Both the position numbers and the translations under genes were made by a program. Positions 20,038 to 29,065 of a DNA stretch of 64,000 nt are shown one piece after another. Source of the DNA: Rikenellaceae bacterium (lineage in GTDB: Bacteria > Bacteroidota > Bacteroidia > Bacteroidales > Rikenellaceae); contig SUZE01000009.1 of NCBI GenBank assembly GCA_015060075.1, positions 1 through 64,000 of the forward strand, written 5' to 3'. The notes below the pieces were generated by a model that had not been told where the DNA came from, searched no databases, and saw only the letters and a list, made by a program, of their open reading frames with translations. How positions within the stretch are numbered: position 1 is the stretch's first letter; every line of letters begins with the position of its first letter.

Positions 20038-20215
20038 AAAACGGAAAACGGAAAACGGAAGACGGAAAACTTTTAATTTAGTGAGTAGTGAGTAGTTGAA
20101 AACTTTCAGCGCTCCCCATAAAGCGACCAACGGGAGTGCCCCCATAAAGGGCGGAACGCCCGCCCCCATAAAGCAGTCGTAGACTGCGCCCCCAGAAATG
20201 TTGCGCCTTGACAAG
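20038..20215. repeat. Composite repeat: ACGGAAA and GTGAGTA arrays, then CCCCCATAAA units with micro-hairpins
   Basis: See finding; ends CAGCGCTCCCC ... TTGCGCCTTGACAAG. Confidence 0.88.
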
Positions 20216-20250
20216 TTTAAGAGTTCGGAAAAGTGAAAACTAATTCTTAA

Positions 20251-20282
20251 TTTGAAAAACTGTAAGTTTTTTATTATCTTTG
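20251..20282 (+). promoter_or_regulatory. Bacteroidetes promoter TTTG-N20-TATCTTTG
   Basis: TTTG 20251-20254 and TATCTTTG 20275-20282, immediately upstream of pssA. Confidence 0.65.
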
Positions 20283-20302
20283 CCCGATAAACTGTGCGTA
20301 TT

Positions 20303-21019
20303 ATGAAGATTAGACTCTTTACTATACCGAATTGTATCACACTCTGCAATCTGCTGTGTGGTATTGGTTCGATAGTTTGTTCGTTGGTTTACAACGATTT
20401 ACAGTTGGCTTTTGCCCTTGTTGTAGCATCTGCCGTATTCGATTTTTGCGATGGCTTTGCTGCCCGCCTCTTGAAACAATACTCTGCCGTGGGCGTGCAA
20501 CTCGACTCGCTTGCCGATATGGTTTCGTTTGGTGTTGCCCCTGCAATAGCGATGTCGGTAGTTTGTGGTCAGATGCCATCGGCATTCGGCTTGAACGACA
20601 CTTGGAGCGAGGTGTTGTGCTATATCCCGTTGGTGGTTGCGTTGTTGTCGGCACTGCGTTTAGCAAAGTTCAATGTCGATGACTCGCAGAAGGAGGAATT
20701 CGAGGGGTTGCCAACACCGGCTTCGGCAATACTACTCCTCTCGTTGGCTGCCTTGTGCGAGCGATATTCGCTGACAATTGAGTTGGAGTGGTTGGTGCTT
20801 ATCTCGGTAATAGTGGCAATGTTGCTTGTTTCGCCTGTGAGAATGTTCTCGCTCAAATTTCACGAATGGGGATTGGGTAGTACCGATAACAAGATTCGTT
20901 ACGCCTTTCTGCTTACATCGTGCTTGCTGATTTGTCTGCTCCGATTATACGCAATTCCGCTAATTATCGTTCTATATATTGTGGTTTCGGCAATCCGTTG
21001 GATATTTCAAAAAAGATAA
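20303..21019 (+). CDS. pssA: CDP-diacylglycerol--serine O-phosphatidyltransferase
   Basis: CDP-alcohol phosphotransferase motif DFCDGFAARLLKQYSAVGVQLDSLADMVSFG; start MKIRLFTIPN preferred. Confidence 0.93.
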   Translation: MKIRLFTIPNCITLCNLLCGIGSIVCSLVYNDLQLAFALVVASAVFDFCDGFAARLLKQYSAVGVQLDSLADMVSFGVAPAIAMSVVCGQMPSAFGLNDTWSEVLCYIPLVVALLSALRLAKFNVDDSQKEEFEGLPTPASAILLLSLAALCERYSLTIELEWLVLISVIVAMLLVSPVRMFSLKFHEWGLGSTDNKIRYAFLLTSCLLICLLRLYAIPLIIVLYIVVSAIRWIFQKR

Positions 21020-21022
21020 CGA

Positions 21023-23209
21023 ATGGCGTTGAGTTGGGCGAGAATATGGCAAGTAGTGCTGACCGTTGCATTTGTGGTGGTTAGTGCTGTTGGCTATGCG
21101 CAAGTTGATGCAAGCGCATTGATGCGTGCCCAACGACAAGGACAGCAGGGGTTAGGACCGAATGGCATGGGAGGCTATGGTCAAAATCCATACAATACGG
21201 GACAGCAGGGAACCGATGGTCAGCAGGTCGATGAAAACGGCAATCCGATAAATGGTGAAAATACCGACTCAACGAAGAAAAAACGCCCACGCAAGCCGTT
21301 GGAGTCCTACTTTTTTAGCGATTCTATTCGTGCTTTGCGCAACTTTATGTGGCATATCGACCGTGACTACAATACGGTGAAGGTGGAACCTATCGACACC
21401 ACGTTGAATGTGTGGCGCCTGGACTATCCTCACTACCATAAACGCCTCGGCAATAACTCGGTTGGAGGTCTTGGTCAGGCATCTACCGAGGTGAACTACT
21501 TTGAGCGCACTCGTTCACGAGAGTTTACATTCTCACAACCTTACGATGCCTACACCTATAATACCGAAAATGTGCCGTTCTATAACATGAAACACCCGTA
21601 TATCTGGATGACCTATTTGGAGTCGGGACAGAAGCGTTATCGTGAGGAGCATTTCGAGATTATGGCATCGCAGAATATCAACCCTTCGACCTCGGTGTCA
21701 TTGAATTTCCGTTCTCGTGGCTCACGCAGTAAGTACGATGTATCGCGAGTGAAGAATAAGAATTTTGCGGGTACATTTGCCCATACAGGTCGTCGTTACT
21801 CGGTACATGCAGGATATACCTACAACAAAATCGAACAGCAGGAGAGTGGTGGTGTTGTAGGTGATTGGGCAATTACCGATACGGTTTTTGAAATGCCTTC
21901 GGGTGTGCCGATGCGTTTGGCAGGAGCCGAGGCGAAAAATACCTACCGTAACCATGCCTTCTTTATCAAACAATCCATCGGTATTCCGTTTGTGCGTATG
22001 ACCGAGCGAGATTTCTCGATGGCGGACCTCCCTGCGATATATGTCGGACATACATTCGAATATAATGTTTGGGATAAGGTCTATACCGACAAGTATGCAA
22101 CCTACAAAGATGAGCGATACTCCCGTAATCCGAACGGAACGTTCAATTCGCATGTCGATACCTACTACAAGGATTGGTTCTACAACCCTGAAAAGACACG
22201 AGATTCGACCTACGAGCGAATTATTACCAACCGTTTCTTCGTGCAGGCACAGCCTTGGGATAGAAATGGTGCGGTGGGAACACTCGATGGAGGTGTCGGT
22301 ATAGATGTCCACACTTACTCACAGTTTGCGCAGGAGGATTACCTTTCGGGCAAGCTCAATAAGGTGAATAAGACGGCTTGGTTCGCCTACGCAGGTGTGC
22401 AGGGTAAGATTCGTAAGTATGCCGATTGGGGTGCTAACTTCAAGATATACCCTTCGGGTTATCGTGGGGGAGATTACGAAATTTCGGCACGAGCATCGTT
22501 GAGCGCCTTTATCAAGAAGAAACCTCTGACTTTGTCGGGCTCATTCTCCGAGTCGATGACCTCTCCATCGTATTGGCAGAATACGTGGAATTCAAATCAC
22601 TATCGCTGGAATAACGATTTTAAGAAGGAGGGTGAGACTCGCTTTAATATCTCGTTTACGGTGCCTGACTACGGCGTTGAGTTGGGGTTTTGGCAGAGCA
22701 TTTTGCGTAATAAGATATACTATGGCGCAGACTGTATGCCAAAACAACATAATGGTACGGTGAGTGTTACAAGTATCTATGCGCAGAAGGATTTTAGTTT
22801 CAAAGGGGTGCATCTCAACCACCGAGTATTGGTGCAACTAACCTCCAATCGTCATGTTGTACCTCTACCTTTGGTATCGACCTTCCTCTCGTACTACTAC
22901 GAATTTTGGGTTAAACGAGATGTGTTGCGTTTGCAGGTCGGTATCGATGGTCGATTTAATACACGCTACTATGCACAAGGCTACAACCCTGCATTGTCGG
23001 TATTCTACAATCAGAACGAAACCGAAATCGGTAACTATCCATATCTTGATGCCTTTATCTCGGCAAAGTGGAAGCGTATGCGTATCTTGTTGAAATACCA
23101 GCATTGGAACAATAACCTCTTCGGCAATAACGAGTACTTTGCTGTGGCTCGCTACCCACTCAATCCTGGAATGTTCAAGTTCGGTATTTCGTGGACATTC
23201 TACGACTAA
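21023..23209 (+). CDS. Putative porin / outer-membrane beta-barrel protein
   Basis: 728 aa, signal peptide, low-complexity N-terminus, aromatic-rich alternating strands, C-terminal FKFGISWTFYD. Confidence 0.8.
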   Translation: MALSWARIWQVVLTVAFVVVSAVGYAQVDASALMRAQRQGQQGLGPNGMGGYGQNPYNTGQQGTDGQQVDENGNPINGENTDSTKKKRPRKPLESYFFSDSIRALRNFMWHIDRDYNTVKVEPIDTTLNVWRLDYPHYHKRLGNNSVGGLGQASTEVNYFERTRSREFTFSQPYDAYTYNTENVPFYNMKHPYIWMTYLESGQKRYREEHFEIMASQNINPSTSVSLNFRSRGSRSKYDVSRVKNKNFAGTFAHTGRRYSVHAGYTYNKIEQQESGGVVGDWAITDTVFEMPSGVPMRLAGAEAKNTYRNHAFFIKQSIGIPFVRMTERDFSMADLPAIYVGHTFEYNVWDKVYTDKYATYKDERYSRNPNGTFNSHVDTYYKDWFYNPEKTRDSTYERIITNRFFVQAQPWDRNGAVGTLDGGVGIDVHTYSQFAQEDYLSGKLNKVNKTAWFAYAGVQGKIRKYADWGANFKIYPSGYRGGDYEISARASLSAFIKKKPLTLSGSFSESMTSPSYWQNTWNSNHYRWNNDFKKEGETRFNISFTVPDYGVELGFWQSILRNKIYYGADCMPKQHNGTVSVTSIYAQKDFSFKGVHLNHRVLVQLTSNRHVVPLPLVSTFLSYYYEFWVKRDVLRLQVGIDGRFNTRYYAQGYNPALSVFYNQNETEIGNYPYLDAFISAKWKRMRILLKYQHWNNNLFGNNEYFAVARYPLNPGMFKFGISWTFYD

Positions 23210-23251
23210 AAAATGCTTTTAGCCATTAGCCATTAGCTTTTTAATTGAGAA

Positions 23252-23932
23252 TTGAAGACTAAGTATTACATAGTTCCTTTACTCTTTGTTGCAATTGCAA
23301 CGGTACTCTCCGTTGTTGCGATAGATAAGGTGATGCATCGTACTACTCAGCAAGCGAGTATTGAGGTTGCTGAGGTGGAACAACACCTAATCTCTCCCTA
23401 CGATAAGATGTTTCAAGATGTGGGCAAGGAGTATGGCATAGATTGGTTGCTATTGTCTGCCATTGCTTGTGCAGAGTCGGAGTTCCGATTCGATGCAGTG
23501 TCGAGGGCTGGGGCTGTCGGACTGATGCAGATTATGCCTGTAACAGCAAAGAGTATGGGTTACGAGCGAGAACAACTCTTCAATGCCGAAATCTCGGCAG
23601 AGGTTGCAGCGAAACTGCTGCACGAAAATAATAAGATGCTCCATTTGCCACGCAATTTCGACAAGGAAGAGCGTTTGAAGTTTATTCTTGCTTGTTATAA
23701 TGCCGGATACTCCCGTATTGCCGATGCAAGGCGCTTGGCGCACTATTATGAGGACAATGCGGATAAATGGAGTGTAGTAGCGACATATTTGACGCTACTC
23801 TCCGAGCCTGAATACGCTGAACATGAGGTTGTGCAGTCGGGAGAGTTTTATGGCAGTGGTGAAACAATCGACTATGTCAATAAGGTCTTACATATATATA
23901 GATTGTATTGCAGTCGTATAGTGTTATTATAA
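23252..23932 (+). CDS. Lytic transglycosylase (SLT/MltF-like catalytic domain)
   Basis: LLSAIACAESEFRFDAVSRAGAVGLMQIMPVTAKSMG; TTG start codon. Confidence 0.88.
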   Translation: MKTKYYIVPLLFVAIATVLSVVAIDKVMHRTTQQASIEVAEVEQHLISPYDKMFQDVGKEYGIDWLLLSAIACAESEFRFDAVSRAGAVGLMQIMPVTAKSMGYEREQLFNAEISAEVAAKLLHENNKMLHLPRNFDKEERLKFILACYNAGYSRIADARRLAHYYEDNADKWSVVATYLTLLSEPEYAEHEVVQSGEFYGSGETIDYVNKVLHIYRLYCSRIVLL

Positions 23933-23969
23933 CATAAGAGAGCCGAACTGAATTCGGCTCTCTTATGTT
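23931..23969. terminator. Bidirectional terminator, 17-bp perfect stem
   Basis: AACATAAGAGAGCCGAA-ctgaa-TTCGGCTCTCTTATGTT between convergent genes. Confidence 0.85.
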
Positions 23970-23982
23970 ATTATTATGGAGT

Positions 23983-24939
23983 CTACTTTTTTTCTACTTC
24001 CAACTTCTTTGCTACGGCAGCCAGCATATCGTCTGTCATTGATGATATATCCCATTGCGGTTTCCAGCCCCACTCCTCACGAGCGCACGAATCGTCGAGT
24101 TGGTTTGGCCAACTATTGGCAATAGACTCCTTTACGGGGTCAATGTCGTAACTCATCTCGAAATTTGGCATACGCTTGCGAATCTCGGCTGCAAGAATGT
24201 CGGGTGTGAAACTCATTGAAGCGACATTGAACGAGTTGCGGTGCTTCAATTTGAAAGGGTCCGCCTCCATCAACTCCACAATCGAACGCAATGCATCGGG
24301 CATATATATCATATCCATATATACATCGTGCGGTACGGCGCAGGTGTAACGACCATTTCGTATAGCTTCGTAGTATATCTCTACGGCATAGTCGGTAGTA
24401 CCTCCACCGGGCAATGTCTTGTTAGATATAATACCCGGAAAACGAATTGAGCGAGTGTCGATACCATATTTCTGGTGGTAGTAGTTTGAGAGTAGCTCGC
24501 CTGTAACTTTGCAGATACCGTAGATTGTGGTAGGCTGCATAATCGTATCTTGCGGAGTCATATCCTTTGGTGATGTCGGACCGAAAGCACCGATTGACGA
24601 TGGTGTAAATACTGCGCAGTGGTGCTGACGAGCAACCTCTAATGAGTTGAATAGTGCATTCATGTTGATATTCCACGCCATTTGAGGGTTGCGCTCACCA
24701 ACGGCAGATAGCAATGCAACGAGGTTGAAGATGGTGTCGATATTGTGGCGGGCCACAGCCGAAGCCATATTTGTAGGGTTGAGGGCATCAAGTACCTCGA
24801 AAGGTCCATCATCAGCCAACCCTTTGCACTCACGAACATCGGTTGCAACGACATTGTCGTTACCATAGATAGAGCGCAGGTAAGGCACGAGTTCCGAACC
24901 AATCTGACCACCTGCACCAACGATAAGAATCTTTTTCAT
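23983..24939 (-). CDS. NAD-dependent epimerase/dehydratase (L-threonine 3-dehydrogenase-like SDR)
   Basis: MKKILIVGAGGQIGSELVPYLR Rossmann motif, YGICKVTGELL; start moved from 25020. Confidence 0.85.
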   Translation of the reverse strand: MKKILIVGAGGQIGSELVPYLRSIYGNDNVVATDVRECKGLADDGPFEVLDALNPTNMASAVARHNIDTIFNLVALLSAVGERNPQMAWNINMNALFNSLEVARQHHCAVFTPSSIGAFGPTSPKDMTPQDTIMQPTTIYGICKVTGELLSNYYHQKYGIDTRSIRFPGIISNKTLPGGGTTDYAVEIYYEAIRNGRYTCAVPHDVYMDMIYMPDALRSIVELMEADPFKLKHRNSFNVASMSFTPDILAAEIRKRMPNFEMSYDIDPVKESIANSWPNQLDDSCAREEWGWKPQWDISSMTDDMLAAVAKKLEVEKK

Positions 24940-25117
24940 TCTGTTTAGAATAGTTTTAGTTGCCACTACAAAGGTAGTAAAATAATTGACAAATGACGAG
25001 TTGATAATTGATAATTGCAACTATTTTTTGTGGAAAATGCAGAATTTTGCAGATTTTTTGCAGAAAAATTTGCAGATTAAAAATTTTGCGCTACCTTTGC
25101 ACTCGCAATACAGCAAT

Positions 25118-25189
25118 GGTGGATTCATCTAAGGGCTAGGATACCTGCCTCTCACGCAGGACATAGGGGTTCGAATCCCCTATCCACTA
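25118..25189 (+). tRNA. tRNA-Glu (anticodon CTC)
   Basis: GGTGGAT/ATCCACT acceptor, CCTGC-CTCTCAC-GCAGG anticodon arm, AGGGG-TTCGAAT-CCCCT T arm; TTTG-N19-TACCTTTG promoter at 25069-25099. Confidence 0.92.
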
Positions 25190-25195
25190 CAAAAC

Positions 25196-25232
25196 AAAGC
25201 GGTTGAGCATTCAACCGCTTTTTCTTTTTCGT
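25196..25232 (+). terminator. tRNA-Glu terminator
   Basis: AGCGGTTGA-gcat-TCAACCGCT followed by TTTTCTTTTT. Confidence 0.8.
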
Positions 25233-25504
25233 GTATAGGGAATTCGGTCAGCGTGTGGCGCCTCGGCTGACTTGTCTTCGCAAGGCGGTATTGCTGTCGC
25301 AATTACTTGTCTTTGTTAAACGATTGTCTTTGAAAATAAATTTTCAGACATCGTTCGCCAAACCCAACAATCTTTGATTGTACCGCCTTTTGCTTGGTCT
25401 GCTCTCGGCTGCTGACGCCGTTCAAATCCCAAAATGAGAATATGCCCCGTGTCGAGCAGAGGGGAAAGGCGTTAAGCGTAGCGAGCAAAGCGAGCGCAGT
25501 AGCC

Positions 25505-25611
25505 AATCCCCTATCCACTACAAAGAAAGCAGTCTTCGGACTGCTTTTTCTTTTTCGTGTATCGGGTATTCGTTCAGCGTGTTGCACTTCGGCAGACTTA
25601 TCTTCGCTTGT
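25505..25611 (+). repeat. Duplicated tRNA-Glu 3' tail, terminator and downstream sequence
   Basis: AATCCCCTATCCACTACAAA at 25505 is identical to 25174-25193; terminator with a different stem, then a shared CTTTTTCTTTTTCGTGTAT and a diverged tail. Confidence 0.85.
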
Positions 25612-25759
25612 TAAATATGCTGTGACGTTACGCAAGCCTAAAAGTAGCACTTATTATAAAACTTCTGGCAGACACATATCCCAAGACTATTGTGTAAATT
25701 TTGTAAATGTGGAGTCTGTTCCTTATCTTTGTGGGAGCAGACTCTGTTTTATCGCAATT

Positions 25760-27979
25760 ATGAATAAAACCAAACTATTAAAATATCTCGCCTTTGGCTC
25801 GGCTCTACTTATTATAGTGGTGCTGATGGTTGCTACCATAATCGAAAAATTCTATGGCAGTCCATTTGTTCAAGAGTATATATATGGCGCAAAAACGATG
25901 GTTCTTCTTTGGCTGCTTTTGGCTATTTGTGTCGTATCCTATTTGGTGCGTAGAGGAGTTCATAAACGCTTTGTAACCTTTATGTTGCACATCTCATTTG
26001 CCGTGATTTTGTTCGGAGCCTACACCACCTGGAAATGGGGAGTGCAGGGTAGAGCCCATCTGCGACAGGGCGAAAGCACCGAATACTTCGTATCGGTAGA
26101 TGGCGAGGAACATAAATTTCCATTCTCGTTGAAATTGAGCAACTTCGAGTTGAAGTACTACGAAGGAACTTTTGCCCCGATGGACTATATCAGCCATCTC
26201 GAAATTACCGATGGTGAGCAGAAAATTGAGGGTAAGGTGTCGATGAATAATATCCTTTCGCATCGCCACTATTGTCTTTATCAGGCTGGGTACGATAAAG
26301 ATGGAAAGGGTACAACGCTTGCTGTTTCGTACGACCCTTGGGGTATCGGCATTACCTATACGGGGTATCTTCTTCTATTGCTTTCAATCCTCGCTTTCTT
26401 CGTGCAACCAAATAGCCGTTTTAGAGCGTTATTGCGTCACCCTGCACTCAAACGAGGTGCAGTTGCAATGCTTCTGCTCTGTTCGATAAATACAATTTCG
26501 GCAACCGAGCGTATGCCACATACGCTACCCCATGATGTAGCGGCAAAGTTTGGCGATTTGCATATCTACTACAACGACCGCATCTGCCCGTTACAGACCT
26601 TCGCCAAAGATTTTACCACCAAACTCTACGGAAAACCAACCTATCGTGGATTGAGTGCCGAGCAGGTTGTTACGGGTTGGTTCTTCTTCTATGATGATTG
26701 GAAGAGCGAGCCGATGATAAAGATTAAGGGCGGCGAAACAAAACGCTTCCTCGGTATCGAAGGCAACTATGCTCGACTAACCGACTTTGCATCTGTCGAT
26801 GGTTACAAACTCGAACCGGCACTGCGTGGCGAGGGCGAGGGTAACCGCCGAAATGCTGAGACGGCAAACGAAAAATTTAACATTGTGAGTATGCTTGCGA
26901 TGGGTAATTTGCTGAAAATCTATCCATACCGCAATGCCGAAGGTGTTGTCACTTGGTACTCGCTGGCTGACCGACTCCCTGCCGAAATGCCGTACGAACA
27001 GTGGCTATTTATAGGGCGTAGCATGAACCTCGTGGCAGAGAAGATAATGCTCAAAAAGTATGACGAGGTGGTGTCACTGCTCGACAAAATAGGACTCTAC
27101 CAAGCAAAAGAGGCGGGCGATAGTGTGCCTGCATCGTGGCGTTTCAAGGCAGAGAAATTGTACAACTCTGCAAATTTCAACCGTCCATTGGCTATGGCGT
27201 GTATGACGCTCGGAATACTCTTCTTCCTTGTATTCTGTCTGAGTGGCTCATTACGCAAGGGTGGCACAAAATGGCTCAACACCCTCCTCGCCATAGGATT
27301 GGGCGGAGTGTTGTTATATCTCACTCTGCAAATTGCTCTGCGATGGATTGTCAGCGACCATATTCCACTCTCAAACGGCTTCGAGACGATGCAATTTATG
27401 GCGTGGTGCAGTGCGCTTATAGCACTTTGCTCAATGCGTAAATTTCGTATGGCATTGCCATTCGGCTATCTGCTGTGCGGTTTTACACTCTTGGTGGCGA
27501 TGATGGGCGAAGCATCACCACGCATTACGCAACTTATGCCGGTGTTGCAGTCGCCACTGTTGAGCATACATGTTGTGGTGAGTATGATAGCCTACTCGCT
27601 GCTTGCCTTTGCGATGCTGAATGGCGTTACGGCTCTGATTTTGCGATACACCCTAAACGATTACAAGTCAGAGGTTGAGTATTTACAGGTCGTCAGCAAC
27701 ATTATGTTGTATCCGGCGGTATTTCTGCTCGCTATCGGTATTTTTATCGGTGCCGTGTGGGCAAATGTGTCGTGGGGCAGATATTGGGGCTGGGACCCGA
27801 AGGAGGTCTGGGCATTGATTACGATGTTGGTATATTCGGCGGCACTGCATAGTGGCTCACTCTCGAAACTGCGTCAGCCGATGACCTTCCATGTGTTTAT
27901 GGTTGTGGCGTTTTTGACAGTACTGATAACCTATTTCGGAGTCAATTTCCTCCTTGGAGGCATGCACTCGTATGCGTAG
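25760..27979 (+). CDS. Cytochrome c biogenesis protein, ResB/CcsB-CcsA fusion type
   Basis: Polytopic; CcsA signature WGRYWGWDPKEVWALITMLVYSAALH; ResB-like N-terminal half; start MNKTKLLKYLAFGS. Confidence 0.88.
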   Translation: MNKTKLLKYLAFGSALLIIVVLMVATIIEKFYGSPFVQEYIYGAKTMVLLWLLLAICVVSYLVRRGVHKRFVTFMLHISFAVILFGAYTTWKWGVQGRAHLRQGESTEYFVSVDGEEHKFPFSLKLSNFELKYYEGTFAPMDYISHLEITDGEQKIEGKVSMNNILSHRHYCLYQAGYDKDGKGTTLAVSYDPWGIGITYTGYLLLLLSILAFFVQPNSRFRALLRHPALKRGAVAMLLLCSINTISATERMPHTLPHDVAAKFGDLHIYYNDRICPLQTFAKDFTTKLYGKPTYRGLSAEQVVTGWFFFYDDWKSEPMIKIKGGETKRFLGIEGNYARLTDFASVDGYKLEPALRGEGEGNRRNAETANEKFNIVSMLAMGNLLKIYPYRNAEGVVTWYSLADRLPAEMPYEQWLFIGRSMNLVAEKIMLKKYDEVVSLLDKIGLYQAKEAGDSVPASWRFKAEKLYNSANFNRPLAMACMTLGILFFLVFCLSGSLRKGGTKWLNTLLAIGLGGVLLYLTLQIALRWIVSDHIPLSNGFETMQFMAWCSALIALCSMRKFRMALPFGYLLCGFTLLVAMMGEASPRITQLMPVLQSPLLSIHVVVSMIAYSLLAFAMLNGVTALILRYTLNDYKSEVEYLQVVSNIMLYPAVFLLAIGIFIGAVWANVSWGRYWGWDPKEVWALITMLVYSAALHSGSLSKLRQPMTFHVFMVVAFLTVLITYFGVNFLLGGMHSYA

Positions 27980-28000
27980 TATCTATATAGTATTACAGAT

Positions 28001-28041
28001 AGGTAATGATGCAATAAGTGATGCTTTCTGAATCATTACCT
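28001..28041. terminator. Hairpin terminator
   Basis: AGGTAATGAT ... ATCATTACCT followed by T-run. Confidence 0.7.
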
Positions 28042-28055
28042 TTTTTTGTCAGTTC

Positions 28056-28964
28056 TTAATCCTTGTCGTATGTTAGTTTGTTCTCATCACGGAATTGTCG
28101 TGGTGTGATACCTTCGATTTTGCGGAAGAGGGTGGAGAATTGACCAACGCTCTCAAAACCGAGTGTGTAAGCAGTTTCGCTTATGCTTTGTTGCTCCGAC
28201 ACAAGAATCTCCTTGGCACGACTTATCAATAGACGGGATATGTACTGCGCAGGGGCGATACCTGTGATACGCTTAAATGTCTGTCGAAACCACGAATAGC
28301 CTACGCCTAACGAATTGGCAATATCTTCGGCACGCAGGGAGTGGTGTACTCGTTCACGCATCAGCTGTCGTGCTTCATTGATAACCTCCTCGGTGCGATT
28401 TCCTCCATCGCCATAGTTTTTGTATTTATACGATACGATGCCGAGCATGTGGGTTACGATTCCCGACAGAATCTGTTGGCAACCGATGCTCTCCTTATCG
28501 GCAAGATGAATGGCATCTCGGTATAACGACATTAGTGTATTGCTGATGCCGATGTTGAGTAGGGCATTTTTGCGTGAAAAAAATCCTGCTGCGACAATTC
28601 TCTCGGCAATTCGCCCCCTGAAACCAATCCAATATTCGCTCCAACCGGACTGAGGGTCCGGTGCGTAGTTGTGTCGCTCTCCCGGAAATAGAAATATGAC
28701 GGTTCCGGCTTCAACCTTCTGGCGAGGTACTGACTGAGATTCGAAAAAACCACTTCCTTCGTTGATGTAGACCATTTGGAACTCCTCCAATATGCGACCA
28801 TTTTGTGGCTTGAAGTAGTAAGAGTCGGGGTGTTGCTGCATTGCAGGGTAGTGCTCATTTGGAGCGATTGATTGTTTGCCGACAGTGGTGACAACCAATC
28901 CCCAATCCCAATCGTTGGGACTAATGGTCAAATATTTTAGCGAATTATTGTCAAGTTCTTTCAT
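28056..28964 (-). CDS. AraC family transcriptional regulator (likely rhamnose regulator)
   Basis: C-terminal AraC HTH (VGYSWFRQTFKRITGIAPAQYISRLLISRAKEIL, AYTLGFESVGQFSTLFRKIEGITPRQFR); divergent from rhaB. Confidence 0.9.
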   Translation of the reverse strand: MKELDNNSLKYLTISPNDWDWGLVVTTVGKQSIAPNEHYPAMQQHPDSYYFKPQNGRILEEFQMVYINEGSGFFESQSVPRQKVEAGTVIFLFPGERHNYAPDPQSGWSEYWIGFRGRIAERIVAAGFFSRKNALLNIGISNTLMSLYRDAIHLADKESIGCQQILSGIVTHMLGIVSYKYKNYGDGGNRTEEVINEARQLMRERVHHSLRAEDIANSLGVGYSWFRQTFKRITGIAPAQYISRLLISRAKEILVSEQQSISETAYTLGFESVGQFSTLFRKIEGITPRQFRDENKLTYDKD

Positions 28965-29065
28965 TTTCTGTCAAATTTGAAACATTTAATATCAAAATTG
29001 AAAATCAAAGTTAGTAAATATATTCTTAAATTTGCAAAGATAAAATAGAAATTTGCTCAAAGAGT

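Noticed and set aside
20104-20215. Possible CRISPR-like array (repeat CCCCCATAAA with spacers)
   Set aside because: Units too short (~10 bp repeat), spacers ~14 bp and self-complementary, only 3-4 units, no cas genes. Kept instead as a novel repeat class.
20011-20349. 112-aa minus-strand ORF between manC and pssA
   Set aside because: Lies wholly in repeats and overlaps the pssA promoter; no protein-like composition.
25394-25759. N-terminal extension of the 861-aa cytochrome assembly ORF
   Set aside because: Runs through the duplicated tRNA tail and terminator and the promoter; MNKTKLL at 25760 follows a good promoter and begins the TM segment.
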